The translations under genes were made by a program, and so were the position numbers. Positions 39,120 through 49,527 of a stretch of DNA of 64,000 bases are shown piece by piece. The notes under the pieces are model-generated. The model saw nothing but the letters and a program-made list of their open reading frames with translations. It was not told the DNA's origin and searched no databases. The number at the start of each line of letters is the position of its first letter. Positions within the stretch are counted from its first letter, which is position 1. Source of the DNA: Phocaeicola vulgatus (GTDB lineage Bacteria; Bacteroidota; Bacteroidia; Bacteroidales; Tannerellaceae); contig CP091733.1 of NCBI GenBank assembly GCA_022009975.1, positions 761,001-825,000 of the forward strand. Reading direction: 5' to 3'.

Positions 39120-40127
39120 ATGAAACGAATGATGAATAAAATAGCATATTGTTGTTTGCTCTTGTTTTCCATGCTGGCATGCAATGCAGGAACGGCATCT
39201 GTCAACCAAACGGTAGACACGCTGACAATCACTGTGAATCGTTTTGACAAAACCTTGTTGAGATGGATTGAAAAGGAAGATTCCTCAGCTTTGGATTCAT
39301 TATATACGGTGTATCCCGACATGTTGGACGTGCTTGGTAAAGCTGTATTGAATTTGCGCTCATTGGATGCGCAGGGATTTATGGAGAATGTCCGTAGTTA
39401 TTATGCAGAGCCTACACTTTTACAATTATATAAAGATGCGGATGCTCAATATACATCAGTTGATGATATAGAAAAACAATTGGGACAAGGCTTCTCTTTC
39501 TTGAAGGCTAATTTCCCGGATATGACCATTCCGAGAATATATATGCACGTTTCCGGTTTCTACCAGAATGTTTTGGTGGCAGACAGTTTGCTCTCCTTGT
39601 CGATAGATAAATATATGGGTGAGGAATTCCCGTTATACCTACAGTTCTTTTATGGCTACCAACGAATCAAAATGCAAAGGGCAAGATGTGTTGTGGACTA
39701 TTTGGCAGGATGGATGATGAGCGAGTTTCCTTTTACTGGAAAAGAGAATGTGTTGTTGGATAGGATGATTTATCAGGGAAAGATACAATATATATTATCT
39801 CTCGCATTTCCGGAAATGGATCCTGCTCTAATTATGGGTTATACTCAATCCGAATATCAATGGTGTGTGGAACATGAAGGCTCCATTTGGCGGGCTATCG
39901 TACAAAGGAAGCACCTGTTTACTCCGGATAAGATGACGACCGACAAGTATTTCGAGGAAGCTCCTTCCAAATTCTTGGCAGACGGGGCTCCTGGCAATAT
40001 AGGTGCTTGGGTGGGTTGGCAGATTGTAAAGAAGTATATGGCTGAAACAAATGCCACCTTGGTAACATTGGTGCAGAAAACCCATGCTCAGGAATTCTTG
40101 AATGAGTCTAAGTACAAACCAGAATGA
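39120..40127 (+). CDS. GldB-like lipoprotein
   Basis: 335 residues. The lipobox is SMLAC. The body (VNRFDKTLLRWIEKEDSSAL, FLKANFPDMTIPRIYMHVSG, YLQFFYGYQRIKMQRARCVV, NIGAWVGWQIVKKYMAE) fits the gliding-motility lipoprotein GldB family, related in fold to zinc-peptidase-like DUF2268 proteins. In gliding flavobacteria GldB is part of the motility/secretion machinery. Non-motile Bacteroidales keep relatives whose job is unknown. ATG codons at 39120 and 39129 are close alternatives. Confidence 0.75.
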   Translation: MKRMMNKIAYCCLLLFSMLACNAGTASVNQTVDTLTITVNRFDKTLLRWIEKEDSSALDSLYTVYPDMLDVLGKAVLNLRSLDAQGFMENVRSYYAEPTLLQLYKDADAQYTSVDDIEKQLGQGFSFLKANFPDMTIPRIYMHVSGFYQNVLVADSLLSLSIDKYMGEEFPLYLQFFYGYQRIKMQRARCVVDYLAGWMMSEFPFTGKENVLLDRMIYQGKIQYILSLAFPEMDPALIMGYTQSEYQWCVEHEGSIWRAIVQRKHLFTPDKMTTDKYFEEAPSKFLADGAPGNIGAWVGWQIVKKYMAETNATLVTLVQKTHAQEFLNESKYKPE

Positions 40128-40336
40128 CAAATGTTTAGGACGGCAAAAAATTAGCCGTCCTATTCTCTCGAACCGGACAGCATAACCTAACTTAATTCTA
40201 ATACCATGAAAAACACTATATAACCATAACAGAAGAAGTTTGAAAAAAGTTCACGATTTATCCATTATTTAAGCAAAAAAACTTATCTTTACCCACGCTA
40301 AATAAAGAATACGATTTTTATAATAATATTATTCGC

Positions 40337-41983
40337 ATGAGAAATACGTTTCTACTAATAGGAATGCTGGCATTGAGCAGCAGTGTGTATGCCGCCGATA
40401 CGTTGTTTGTTCGCGCTCCGGAAATACCGGTTTTGACTAACCAACAAGATAATGCTCTTTTTGAAATCCGAGTAAACGCAGATAAGGGAGATGTTTTAAA
40501 TCAGTTAGATATAAGTCTGGATGCAGAAGATTTGTCGGAAGTTGAAGCTGTCCGCCTTTTTTATAGTGGAACGGAAGGAGTTTCCCGGAGAGGCGTGCAT
40601 TTCAGCCCTACTGATAACCAGAGTTATTCTTCACCTTCTGTGTTGTTAGGGAAATCGGGACAAGCAACCTTGAAAGAAGTTTTTGCTGATTATTCGGTCA
40701 AACAAGATGAAAAGTCTTCTCCAGGCAAACGATTGGCCTTAAGTAGCGAACAGCCAATGTTGAAAGGAATCAACTACTTCTGGGTTAGTTTACAGATGAA
40801 ACCTAAGACGCAACTTTCACATACAATCACAGCAGCAATTGAATCAGCTGAAATAAATAAAAGTAAAGCTGTGGTGGCAGGAAATAACCTTTCACCCAAA
40901 CGGAGAATGGGCTATGCCGTGAGAAGTGCTTGGGATGACGGAGTTGCTGCCTGTCGAATACCGGGAATCGTGACAACAAATAACGGTACTTTGGTCGGAT
41001 GTTATGACGTGCGTTATCATAGTTCTGTTGATTTGCAGGAGAAGATTGACATAGGAGTAAGCCGCAGTGAAGACAAAGGGCAGACTTGGAAACCTATGCA
41101 AATCGCTATGACTTTTAAAAATGAGGGTGGATTGCCTCATGCACAGAATGGAGTGGGAGATCCATCAATTTTAGTGGATGAGCAGACGAACACTCTTTGG
41201 ATTGTTGCTGCTTGGTGTCATGGAATGGGAAATCAACGTGCTTGGTTTAATTCCCGTCAGGGCATGACTCCGGATGAAACGGCGCAATTGGTCCTGGTGA
41301 AAAGTACCGATGATGGAAAGACATGGAGCAAGCCAATCAATATAACGAAACAAGTGAAAGATCCATCTTGGCATTTCTTGTTGCAAGGTCCCGGAAGAGG
41401 TATTACAATGCACGATGGCACATTGGTTTTCCCTATTCAATTTATTGATTCGGAGCGGATGCCTCATGCCGGAATCATGTATAGTAAAGACCGGGGAGAA
41501 ACTTGGGCTATCCACCAGCCGGCACGTTCAAATACGACAGAATCACAAGTGGCGGAAATCGCTCCAGGTGTGTTGATGCTTAATATGCGTGATAACAGAG
41601 GTGGTAGCCGGGCTGTATCTATTACCAAGGATTTAGGCAAAACGTGGGAAGAGCATATCTCAACCCGTACGGCATTGCAGGAACCTGTTTGTATGGCAAG
41701 TTTGATACATGTTGATGCTAAAAAGAACATTTTAGGCAAAGACCTTTTGCTCTTCTCTAATCCGAATACGACAGCAAATAGAAACCATATAACCATCAAA
41801 GCAAGCTTGGATGGCGGTGTGACATGGCTCAAGAGCCACCAAATATTGTTGGACGAAGAAGATGGATGGGGATATTCATGTTTGACTATGGTTGATGAAG
41901 AAACCGTTGGCATTTTATATGAATCCAGTGTTGCACACATGACTTTTCAAGTAGTTAAACTAAAAGAGCTTGTGAAGGAGTGA
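40337..41983 (+). CDS. nanH: Exo-alpha-sialidase, GH33
   Basis: 548 residues with signal peptide (LLIGMLALSSSVYA). An N-terminal beta-sandwich domain (about 20-185) precedes the six-blade propeller. The catalytic arginine motif is ACRIPGIVTT. Asp-boxes are SEDKGQTWKP, STDDGKTWSK, SKDRGETWAI, TKDLGKTWEE and SLDGGVTWLK. The tyrosine/glutamate region is near ILYESS. It releases terminal sialic acid from mucins and glycoproteins in the periplasm or outside. The 210-bp upstream gap holds TATCTTTA at 40284-40291, near the -7 consensus. No nan operon genes are adjacent. Confidence 0.95.
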   Translation: MRNTFLLIGMLALSSSVYAADTLFVRAPEIPVLTNQQDNALFEIRVNADKGDVLNQLDISLDAEDLSEVEAVRLFYSGTEGVSRRGVHFSPTDNQSYSSPSVLLGKSGQATLKEVFADYSVKQDEKSSPGKRLALSSEQPMLKGINYFWVSLQMKPKTQLSHTITAAIESAEINKSKAVVAGNNLSPKRRMGYAVRSAWDDGVAACRIPGIVTTNNGTLVGCYDVRYHSSVDLQEKIDIGVSRSEDKGQTWKPMQIAMTFKNEGGLPHAQNGVGDPSILVDEQTNTLWIVAAWCHGMGNQRAWFNSRQGMTPDETAQLVLVKSTDDGKTWSKPINITKQVKDPSWHFLLQGPGRGITMHDGTLVFPIQFIDSERMPHAGIMYSKDRGETWAIHQPARSNTTESQVAEIAPGVLMLNMRDNRGGSRAVSITKDLGKTWEEHISTRTALQEPVCMASLIHVDAKKNILGKDLLLFSNPNTTANRNHITIKASLDGGVTWLKSHQILLDEEDGWGYSCLTMVDEETVGILYESSVAHMTFQVVKLKELVKE

Positions 41984-42071
41984 ATTTAGCTGCAAAAGAT
42001 AGCAACATTATATAAAAAAATTAATAGATTTGTGCTTTGAATGTATAAAGACAATTAAAGATACGAATAAT

Positions 42072-43139
42072 ATGAAGAATATGATTTTGCTTGTTGGCTT
42101 GCTGATTGCTATTCCGGGAATGGCGCAGACAAAAGTCGTCAAAGCGAATGCCGTCAAGGCGAATGATTATGGAGTAACTTATTCTCTTCCGAAAACCCAT
42201 TTGGTGGTTGATGCGGAAGTGACAAAAGTGACATATAAAGCAGGACCTTATTATCCTTATGCCGAGAAATATTTAGGCGTGAAGAAAGTGATAACAGAAG
42301 ATGCCGTGGCTTATGAATTAGGAAAAGTGAAACTGTTAAACCGTGGAATACCAGACAAGGAAAACACTTATGTGGTCTCTTTCAAGCCGGGCACGGTTGC
42401 TCCTTATGCCTACTTGACGTCTGACGGGCTTTTGTGTTCAATCAATACCGAATATTCGCCTGATGATGCCTCTGACAAGAAGGATGACGCATCAAAAAGC
42501 AAGAAGAAAGCGGCAGCTTCTAATGCTTCTGTCCTTTCTGAAGAGTTGTTGATGGCTGGGTCAACCGCAAAGCAAGCGGAAGTGGCAGCCAAACAAATTT
42601 ACCGCATTCGTGAAAGTCGAATGAATATATTGACAGGTGATGCGGATAATTTGCCACCTGATGGACAAGCAATGAAATTGGTCATCGAGCAATTGGAACA
42701 GCAGGAGCAGGCTTTGACCAATCTTTTTGTGGGTGAAACAACTCGTGTCACCGACCATTACGAGGTTACGATTGTCCCTACGGAAGATTTGGAGAAAGAG
42801 GTCGTATTCCGTTTCCGAACATTTAGGTATTGTTGACGCTGACGATTTAGGCGGTGCTCCGATTTATATGAATTTGAAGGCGATAGACCGAGCTCCACAA
42901 CTGGATCCGAAAGAGGCAGAGAAAAAGGAAAAAATGATGAAAGGCATCGTTTATAATGTACCAGGAAAAGCATCTGTAGAATTATTTACCTCAAAGAAGA
43001 CACTCTACAAAGGTGAAGTTCAGGTGACTGAATTTGGAACCCAAGAAGCGTTGGCTCCAGTTATGTTTGAAGATAAAAAGCTCCAGTCAAGGTGTTGTTT
43101 TATCCAGAAACAGGAGCAATTAAACAGATTATTCAATAA
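42072..43139 (+). CDS. DUF4831 family secreted protein (two frameshifts)
   Basis: About 356 residues when joined. The signal peptide is MKNMILLVGLLIAIPGMAQ. Segments include VTYSLPKTHLVVDAEVTKVT, ENTYVVSFKPGTVAPYAYLT, AKQIYRIRESRMNILTGDAD and VPGKASVELFTSKKTLYKGE. The pattern matches DUF4831, a Bacteroidales family of unknown role. Breaks: a lost T near 42822 (CGTTTCCG) and a lost A near 43079; with the latter added the end reads APVKVLFYPETGAIKQIIQ. TAGATTTG at 42025-42032 places transcription start near 42040, so the ATG at 42072 is chosen. The peptide transporter follows at 26 bp. Confidence 0.8.
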
Positions 43140-43165
43140 TTTATTAATATAAACTTACTTATTTT

Positions 43166-44695
43166 ATGTTTGAAGGACAACCTAAAGGATTGTATGCATT
43201 AGCCTTGGCCAATACGGGAGAACGTTTTGGCTACTATACCATGTTGGCTATTTTTGTTTTGTTTTTGAAAGCTAATTTCGGCTTGTCTGCCGGAGTAGCG
43301 GGTACTATTTACTCTACATTCTTGGCAATGGTTTACTTTTTGCCATTTATTGGAGGTATTTTGGCCGATAAATTCGGATATGGAAAAATGGTAACGATTG
43401 GTATCATTGCCATGTTTGTCGGATATGTGCTGTTGGCTTTGCCGATGGGAAGTGGAACTCCGGCTTTAGCTTGTATGTTTGCTGCTTTGTTGGTAATCAG
43501 TACAGGAACAGGTTTGTTTAAAGGAAACCTCCAAGTAATGGTCGGCAACTTGTACGATTCTCCGGAATATGCGGCAAAACGAGATTCTGCATTTAGTATT
43601 TTCTATATGGCAATTAATATAGGTGCGTTGTTCGCTCCTTCTGCTGCGGTAGCTATTATGGAATATGCGCAGCATACATTTGGTGTAAGTGTCAATGACT
43701 CTTATCATTTCGCATTTGGTGTAGCTTGTGTTTCTTTGATTGTTTCTATGGCAATCTATTATCTTTGCCGTAGCTCATTCAAGCATGTTGAAGGATCAAC
43801 CAAACAGAAAAGTAATGACAGCAAAGCGAAAGCAGAGTATCCAGAATTGTCTCCGAAAGAAACAAAAGACCGCATCATTGCACTTTGCTTGGTGTTTACA
43901 GTTGTTATCTTCTTCTGGATGGCATTCCACCAGAATGGTTTGACTTTGACTTATTTCGCAGATGAATTTACGGCTAAGAGTTCAGATGGCCTGCAAAGCA
44001 TGATGTTTGACGTGTGGAACTTGGTTGCTGTCATCTTTATTGTTTATGCATTGTTCTCATTGGTTCAATCAAAGACAGGTAAAGCAAAGGCTATTTCTGC
44101 CGCTGTTATCGTGTTGGCTCTTGCTTTCTTGGGCTATCGTTATAACACATTAGAAGGGTCTGTTGACGTAAATGCTCCTATCTTCCAGCAGTTCAACCCG
44201 TTCTTTGTGGTTGCTTTGACCCCGGTTTCTATGGCAATATTTGGTTCTTTGGCAAGAAAAGGTAAAGAGCCTTCAGCTCCGAGAAAGATTGGATTGGGTA
44301 TGTTAGTTGCTGCTTGCGGATACATTCTCATGATGATGGGTTCATTCGGCTTGTTGACTCCGGCTGCTCAAGCAGAAGCATTACAGGCTGGAACAGCTAC
44401 TTTTGTATCTCCAAACTGGTTGGTATCTACTTACTTGGTTTTGACATTTGGTGAATTGCTTCTTTCTCCGATGGGTATTTCATTCGTGTCAAAAGTGGCT
44501 CCTCCAAAGTACAAAGGAATGATGATGGGCGGATGGTTCGTTGCTACTGCCGTAGGTAATTATTTGACAGCTGTTGCTGCTTGGTTGTGGGGCGGATTGG
44601 AATTGTGGATTGTATGGGGCGTATTAGTAGGCCTTTGCTTATTGTCTGCAATCTTTATCTTCTCTGTCATGAAGAAGTTGGAAAAAGTTGCATAA
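43166..44695 (+). CDS. POT-family proton-coupled peptide transporter
   Basis: 509 residues, 12-14 membrane helices. The family signature lies at the start: NTGERFGYYTMLAIFVLFLK (E-R-F-x-Y-Y). FIGGILADKFGYGKMVTIGI and FKGNLQVMVGNLY follow, matching PTR2 motifs. It imports di- and tripeptides with protons through the inner membrane. The gene is intact and is followed by a clear terminator. Confidence 0.94.
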   Translation: MFEGQPKGLYALALANTGERFGYYTMLAIFVLFLKANFGLSAGVAGTIYSTFLAMVYFLPFIGGILADKFGYGKMVTIGIIAMFVGYVLLALPMGSGTPALACMFAALLVISTGTGLFKGNLQVMVGNLYDSPEYAAKRDSAFSIFYMAINIGALFAPSAAVAIMEYAQHTFGVSVNDSYHFAFGVACVSLIVSMAIYYLCRSSFKHVEGSTKQKSNDSKAKAEYPELSPKETKDRIIALCLVFTVVIFFWMAFHQNGLTLTYFADEFTAKSSDGLQSMMFDVWNLVAVIFIVYALFSLVQSKTGKAKAISAAVIVLALAFLGYRYNTLEGSVDVNAPIFQQFNPFFVVALTPVSMAIFGSLARKGKEPSAPRKIGLGMLVAACGYILMMMGSFGLLTPAAQAEALQAGTATFVSPNWLVSTYLVLTFGELLLSPMGISFVSKVAPPKYKGMMMGGWFVATAVGNYLTAVAAWLWGGLELWIVWGVLVGLCLLSAIFIFSVMKKLEKVA

Positions 44696-44718
44696 TAACA
44701 ATTCTATATAAATTAGAG

Positions 44719-44752
44719 AAGAGGGCATGTGTTTCACTTGTCCTCTTTTTTT
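44719..44752 (+). terminator. Intrinsic terminator of the peptide transporter gene
   Basis: AAGAGGGCA and TGTCCTCTT form a stem (one G-T pair) and the right arm runs into seven T. It begins 24 bp after the stop codon. Confidence 0.8.
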
Positions 44753-44790
44753 ATGCGCAAAACATCGAAAAAAACCGTCAAAATGTATCG

Positions 44791-44879
44791 AAAAAAACAT
44801 ACCGTTGTTTTTAAAAAAACATTGGACGTTTTCAAAAATTCCTCGTGACGTTTTTTTTAAAACAACGGTATGTTTTTTG
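44791..44879. repeat. Dispersed inverted-repeat element, family A, copy 3
   Basis: The arms AAACATACCGTTGTTTTT and AAAACAACGGTATGTTT enclose one ACATTGGACGTTTT unit and the shared core TTCAAAAATTCCTCGTGA. This is the short form (about 89 bp) without the tandem duplication. It is not next to a family B copy. Confidence 0.8.
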
Positions 44880-44948
44880 AATAGATATAACGACCCGGTT
44901 TTTGCAGCAAATAAGTTGCGTAAGCGTCATATAATAAGTGTTTTAGAA

Positions 44949-45002
44949 AATCAGAAAAGCCTGTTTAATACCCAGCGGAGGTTTAAACAGGCTTTTCTGA
45001 TT
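44949..45002. terminator. Perfect 20-bp hairpin, terminator of the M3 peptidase gene
   Basis: AATCAGAAAAGCCTGTTTAA (44949-44968) pairs perfectly with its inverse at 44983-45002 around a 14-nt loop. It lies 16 bp after the stop of the minus-strand M3 gene, with T-rich DNA beyond on that strand. Confidence 0.8.
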
Positions 45003-45018
45003 ATTTAATTATTCCTGA

Positions 45019-47139
45019 TTATTGCAATCCTCTATTCTTCAACAAAGGATCAGTATTCGGTTCTTTGCCTCTGAAGTTCTTATACATGACCATGGCATCA
45101 TCAATGCCGCCCGGTGAAAGAACACAAGTGCGGAACTTGTTAGCAACTTCTTGATTAAAGATATCACCTGTTTCTTTGAAAGCTTCGTAAGCATCTGCGT
45201 CCAAAACTTCTGCCCAGATATAGCTATAATAACCAGCGCAATAACCACCGCCCATAGTGTGTGAGAAGTAAGTTGTGCGGTAACGAGGAGGAATCTGTGA
45301 AATCAATCCATATTCTTTGTTCAATACCTCTTTTTCAAAATTATCAGTATTGAAATTAGCAGGAATCTCCTTTAATGAATGGTAACGCAAATCCAATAAA
45401 GCAGCAGCTGTATATTCAGTTGTGGCAAAACCTTGTCCGTATTTACCGCTCTTTACAACTTTGTCTATCAAAGCTTTCGGCATTACTTCGCCTGTCTGGT
45501 AATGTTTTGCATATACATTCAAAACTTCCGGTTCAAATACCCAGTGCTCCATGATTTGTGAAGGAAGCTCCACGAAGTCGATAGGAACATCTGCGACACC
45601 TAAATAGTGGACATCAGCGAACAATCCGTTCAACGCATGGCCAAATTCATGGAAAACAGTTTCTGTTTCATCAGCACTCAGCAATGCCATTTGTCCGTTT
45701 GCAGGTTTGCTGAAATTGAAGACGGTTGTGACAACCGGAGCGATGCGCTTCCCATCTTTGTCGTATGCTTGTGGTCGATAACCACCGCACCATGCTCCAC
45801 CAGCTTTGCCTGGACGAGTGAAGAAGTCCATGTAAAGGATTCCTAAATGAGAACCATCTTTATCCTTGCACTCGAATGCCTGTGCATCTGGATCTGGCAA
45901 TGGAATGTCTTTCAATTCTGTGAAAGAAATGCCAAACAAGCGATTAGCCACATAGAATGCGCCTTCACGAACATTCTGGAGTTCCAAATAAGGACGAACT
46001 TCGTTCTCGTCCAAATCAAATTTGGCTTTCTTGGCTTTCTCGGCATAATAACGCCAATCCCAACTTTGAGCTTCGAAGTTTCCTCCCTCTTTCTTGATTT
46101 CCGCATTGATGTCCGCCAATTCTTCCTTTGCTTTCTTTAAAGCCGGTTTCCATATTTCGTCCAACAACTTGTAGGCGTTGTTTTCGTTCTTCGCCATATT
46201 TTCTGCCAACTGATAATTAGCAAAGGTGTCATATCCTAATAATTTGGCTTTTTCCAAACGGGCAGTAACCAAGCGTTTGACAACTTCTTTGTTGTCATTG
46301 CTGTTTCCGTTGTTTCCGCGCATCAAGTAAGCCGTAAACAGCTTTTCTCTTAAATCACGATTCTCGGCAAATTGCAAGAAAGGCATGATGCTTGGGTTAT
46401 GCAAAGTGAAAACCCACTTTCCTTCCATGTTGTCGCTTTGAGCCTGCTCAGCCGCGGAAGCAATCAATGTTTCTGGCAATCCTGCCAAATCCTCTTTTTT
46501 GTCAATAACCAACCGGAAACCATTGGTCTCTTTCAACAAGTTTTGACCGAAGGTTAATTCCAGTTTGGAGATTTCTTCATTCAAGACTCTCAATTTAGCT
46601 TGTTGGTCTGCTGGTAAGTTTGCTCCCCTGCGGGCAAATCTCTTATATTTTTCTTCCAACAATTTAGCCTGCTCCTTGTCTAATCCCAATGATTCGCGCT
46701 GGTCGTAAACAGCTTTTACACGAGCAAACAGTTCAGGGTTCAAGTTGATGTCATCACTATGCTTGGATAGAAGAGGATAGATTTCCTGTTCCAATTTTTG
46801 GATTTCAGGAGTAGAGTTGATGCTGGATTCGTTTGAGAAAGCCGATGACACTTTCGACAACAACTGTCCGCTGTTGTCCAAAGCGACAATCGTGTTTTCA
46901 AAAGAGGGAGCCTCTTTGTTCTCGATGATAGCCTTGATTTCCTCGTCGTGTTCTTTGAGAGCCTGAAGGTAAGCAGGCTTGTAATGTTCGAACTTGATTT
47001 TGTCGAAAGGAGGAACGCCAAACGGTGTGGCGTATTCTTGGAAGAAAGGATTGTCAACGCTTCCGGTTGCCTCCTTTGTCCCTGATTGGCAAGCATTCAG
47101 GATAACAGCCATGCCTGCGGCTAATAATAATTGTTTCAT
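45019..47139 (-). CDS. dcp: M3-family dipeptidyl carboxypeptidase (Dcp-like) lipoprotein
   Basis: 706 residues. The lipobox is VILNAC. The zinc motif is VFHEFGHALNGLF, about residue 495, with the downstream Glu and the C-terminal substrate loop RTTYFSHTMGGGYCAGYYSY. The long helical N-terminal half is typical of M3 peptidases. These enzymes remove C-terminal dipeptides or cut short peptides. The lipid anchor places it in the periplasm, where it could feed the peptide transporter encoded in the next operon (convergent). The C-terminal half is closer to Dcp than to oligopeptidase F. Confidence 0.92.
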   Translation of the reverse strand: MKQLLLAAGMAVILNACQSGTKEATGSVDNPFFQEYATPFGVPPFDKIKFEHYKPAYLQALKEHDEEIKAIIENKEAPSFENTIVALDNSGQLLSKVSSAFSNESSINSTPEIQKLEQEIYPLLSKHSDDINLNPELFARVKAVYDQRESLGLDKEQAKLLEEKYKRFARRGANLPADQQAKLRVLNEEISKLELTFGQNLLKETNGFRLVIDKKEDLAGLPETLIASAAEQAQSDNMEGKWVFTLHNPSIMPFLQFAENRDLREKLFTAYLMRGNNGNSNDNKEVVKRLVTARLEKAKLLGYDTFANYQLAENMAKNENNAYKLLDEIWKPALKKAKEELADINAEIKKEGGNFEAQSWDWRYYAEKAKKAKFDLDENEVRPYLELQNVREGAFYVANRLFGISFTELKDIPLPDPDAQAFECKDKDGSHLGILYMDFFTRPGKAGGAWCGGYRPQAYDKDGKRIAPVVTTVFNFSKPANGQMALLSADETETVFHEFGHALNGLFADVHYLGVADVPIDFVELPSQIMEHWVFEPEVLNVYAKHYQTGEVMPKALIDKVVKSGKYGQGFATTEYTAAALLDLRYHSLKEIPANFNTDNFEKEVLNKEYGLISQIPPRYRTTYFSHTMGGGYCAGYYSYIWAEVLDADAYEAFKETGDIFNQEVANKFRTCVLSPGGIDDAMVMYKNFRGKEPNTDPLLKNRGLQ

Positions 47140-47174
47140 AATGATATGGTATTTAAAATGTATCGTTATAAAAA

Positions 47175-47222
47175 ATCCGCCATTATTCCCTTATTGATTG
47201 GATAAAGAAATAGTTGGCGGAT
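47175..47222 (-). terminator. Intrinsic terminator of the GH130 gene
   Basis: ATCCGCCA (47175-47182) and TGGCGGAT (47215-47222) pair perfectly. On the minus strand the stem is followed by TTTTT. It separates the GH130 stop from the M3 peptidase start. Confidence 0.8.
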
Positions 47223-47247
47223 GATATAAGTAATACTATAAATTGAA

Positions 47248-48225
47248 TCAGATAGAATGTGTCTTCACAAATTCTATGATTTCGTCAATATAACCGAAAG
47301 CCATACCGACTACAGTGTCAGCTGCACCGTAATAAACAGCTACACGTTTGCCATCTTGCAGCGCTGCACATGGAAATACAACGTTAGGCACGTCTCCTTG
47401 CAATTCGTAAGGAGCAGCCGGACCTAAGATGTAGTCGCGTGTACGGTAAAGGACTTTTTCCGGGTTTTCTTTATCCAAGATAACTGCGCCCATTGAATAA
47501 CGGAATCCGTTGCAAGTCGTGATGACACCATGGTAGAACATCAACCATCCTGCTTCAGTCATGAAAGGAACAGAACCGGCTCCGATTTTGGTGCATTGCC
47601 ATGCGCTTTCCGGGAACGGAGTAACTTTCATTACGCAGCGGTGTTCTCCCCAATATTTCATATCCGGGCTGTAGCTGATATAAATATCACCGAAAGGAGT
47701 GTGTCCGTTGTCGCTCGGACGGCTCAACATAGCATATTTGCCATTGATTTTCTGTGGGAACAATACGCCATTACGGTTGAAAGGCAAGAACGCATTTTCG
47801 CATTGGAAGAAATCAACGAAATCAAATGTATAAGCGATGCCGATGGTCGGGCCATTGTAGCCGTTGCACCAAGTAATCCAATAGCGGTCGTCAATCCAAG
47901 CTACACGAGGGTCATATTTATATTCGGATTCAATCATCTCTGTGTTGCCAGCCTTGAACTGGATAGGCTCATGGTTGATATCCCAATGGATACCATCTTT
48001 GCTGAAGCCTGCAAAGATATTCATCTGAACAGCTTTGTTGTCGCAGCGGAACACACCAGCAAAACCATCTTTAAAAGGAACGACGGCACTGTTGAAAATA
48101 CTGTTGGAAGTGGGGATTTGATAACGCCCGATTACCGGGTTCTTTGAATAACGCCACATCACGTCTGTACAACCTTCGGGACGTTCTTCCCAAGGCATGT
48201 TGACGGCAGTCATTTTTTCATTCAT
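47248..48225 (-). CDS. GH130 beta-mannoside phosphorylase
   Basis: 325 residues, no signal peptide, so cytosolic. Five-bladed propeller motifs include [60 protein letters not shown] and [22 protein letters not shown]130 enzymes phosphorolyse beta-1,4-mannosides, for example Man-GlcNAc from the N-glycan core or Man-Glc. The length and motif set fit the phosphorylase subfamilies (1 or 2), but I cannot assign which. It may work with the GH92 mannosidase in N-glycan use. A TAATTTTG box lies at 48260-48267 on the minus strand. Confidence 0.88.
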   Translation of the reverse strand: MNEKMTAVNMPWEERPEGCTDVMWRYSKNPVIGRYQIPTSNSIFNSAVVPFKDGFAGVFRCDNKAVQMNIFAGFSKDGIHWDINHEPIQFKAGNTEMIESEYKYDPRVAWIDDRYWITWCNGYNGPTIGIAYTFDFVDFFQCENAFLPFNRNGVLFPQKINGKYAMLSRPSDNGHTPFGDIYISYSPDMKYWGEHRCVMKVTPFPESAWQCTKIGAGSVPFMTEAGWLMFYHGVITTCNGFRYSMGAVILDKENPEKVLYRTRDYILGPAAPYELQGDVPNVVFPCAALQDGKRVAVYYGAADTVVGMAFGYIDEIIEFVKTHSI

Positions 48226-48389
48226 AATTTTTGCTTTTTGTATATATGTAATTTGAGGGCAAAATTAACGATTATCCTTGATAGTTTTAGTAGGCTCTTA
48301 TTTAAATTTTTTTCAGATAAAACGTAAACAGGTACTAATTTCCTCCTTTTTCTCTTAATGACAGTCCGTGAATTTTTGTCAATAATTTC

Positions 48390-48420
48390 TTTGTTCTACA
48401 TTCTGATTACACTATCTTTG
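48390..48420 (+). promoter_or_regulatory. Promoter of ansA
   Basis: TTTG at 48390-48393, 19 nt, TATCTTTG at 48413-48420: an exact consensus match. It implies transcription from about 48427, almost at the ATG at 48433, which makes the ATG at 48442 a serious alternative start. Confidence 0.8.
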
Positions 48421-48432
48421 TTCTCCTAATTA

Positions 48433-49503
48433 ATGGCTATCATGGAAAAGGATAAGAATCAGGCGGGAATTTTGTTAATATATACCGGAGGAACAATCGG
48501 TATGGTTGAGAATACGGAAACAGGTGCATTGGAAACACTTAATTTCCAACACTTGGTGGAACGCGTTCCGGAATTGGAACAGTTAGGTCACAAAGTGGAT
48601 ACTTATCAATTTGAACCACCGCTTGATTCATCGGCAATGGGACCGGAGTCTTGGATGAAAATAGCCCGGATAATTGCAGAAAACTATCAGAAATATGATG
48701 GATTCGTAGTGCTCCACGGGACAGATACCATGTCATATACTGCCTCTGCGCTTAGTTTCATGTTGGAAAATTTAGGGAAACCGGTTATTTTGACGGGTTC
48801 TCAATTGCCAATAGGCATGTTAAGGACAGACGGCAAGGAGAACTTGATAACAGCTATTGAAATAGCGGCAGCCAAGGAGGGAGGTTTCCCCATTGTTCCA
48901 GAAGTTTGTATCTTTTTTGAAAACCAACTGATGCGTGGGAATCGTACTTGCAAAGCCAATGCCGACAACTTTAACGCATTCCGTTCTTATAATTATCCTC
49001 CATTGGCTCATGCCGGGATACATATTAAATACGACACTTCGCAGATATATTATCCGGTTTCCCGCCGTCCGTTGAAGCCGCATTATCTGTTGGATCGTAA
49101 CATTGCGATATTGAAATTATTTCCAGGTATTTCTTTTCAAGTCGTGGAGAGCATATTGAACATTCCGGGGCTGAAAGGTGTTGTCTTGGAAACGTTCGGT
49201 TGTGGAAACGCTCCTCTCGACGAGTGGTTCTTGAAATTGTTGGCGGAGGCCGTCGAAAGGAATATCATTATCGTGAATGTGACCCAATGCCGTGCAGGCT
49301 GCGTGGAAATGCATCGTTACGAAACAGGACAAAAGTTGTTGGAAATAGGAGTCATCAGTGGTTATGACAGTACGACGGAAAGTGCAGTTACCAAACTGAT
49401 GTTCTTGTTTGGTCATGGCTTGACTCCTGCCGAAGTGAAGGAACACATGAACTGTTCGCTGATAGGTGAAATCACTCTACCCGATTCGTCCGTGTGCTCA
49501 TAA
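48433..49503 (+). CDS. ansA: Type I L-asparaginase
   Basis: 356 residues. The first catalytic threonine lies in LLIYTGGTIGMVEN and the second in FVVLHGTDTMSYTASALSFM. GSQLPIGMLRTDGKENL and the C-terminal domain ending STTESAVTKLMFLFGHGLTP also match. There is no signal peptide, so it is the cytosolic type that hydrolyses asparagine to aspartate and ammonia. It is followed 24 bp later by an MBL-fold gene, a pairing I would expect in one transcript. The start may be 48442 (MEKDKNQAG). Confidence 0.93.
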   Translation: MAIMEKDKNQAGILLIYTGGTIGMVENTETGALETLNFQHLVERVPELEQLGHKVDTYQFEPPLDSSAMGPESWMKIARIIAENYQKYDGFVVLHGTDTMSYTASALSFMLENLGKPVILTGSQLPIGMLRTDGKENLITAIEIAAAKEGGFPIVPEVCIFFENQLMRGNRTCKANADNFNAFRSYNYPPLAHAGIHIKYDTSQIYYPVSRRPLKPHYLLDRNIAILKLFPGISFQVVESILNIPGLKGVVLETFGCGNAPLDEWFLKLLAEAVERNIIIVNVTQCRAGCVEMHRYETGQKLLEIGVISGYDSTTESAVTKLMFLFGHGLTPAEVKEHMNCSLIGEITLPDSSVCS

Positions 49504-49527
49504 ATATAGAAAGGTAAAAACATAAAT

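Noticed and set aside
40337..41983. Sialic acid catabolic operon
   Set aside because: Only the sialidase is present; no nanA, nanE, nanK or transporter adjoins it.
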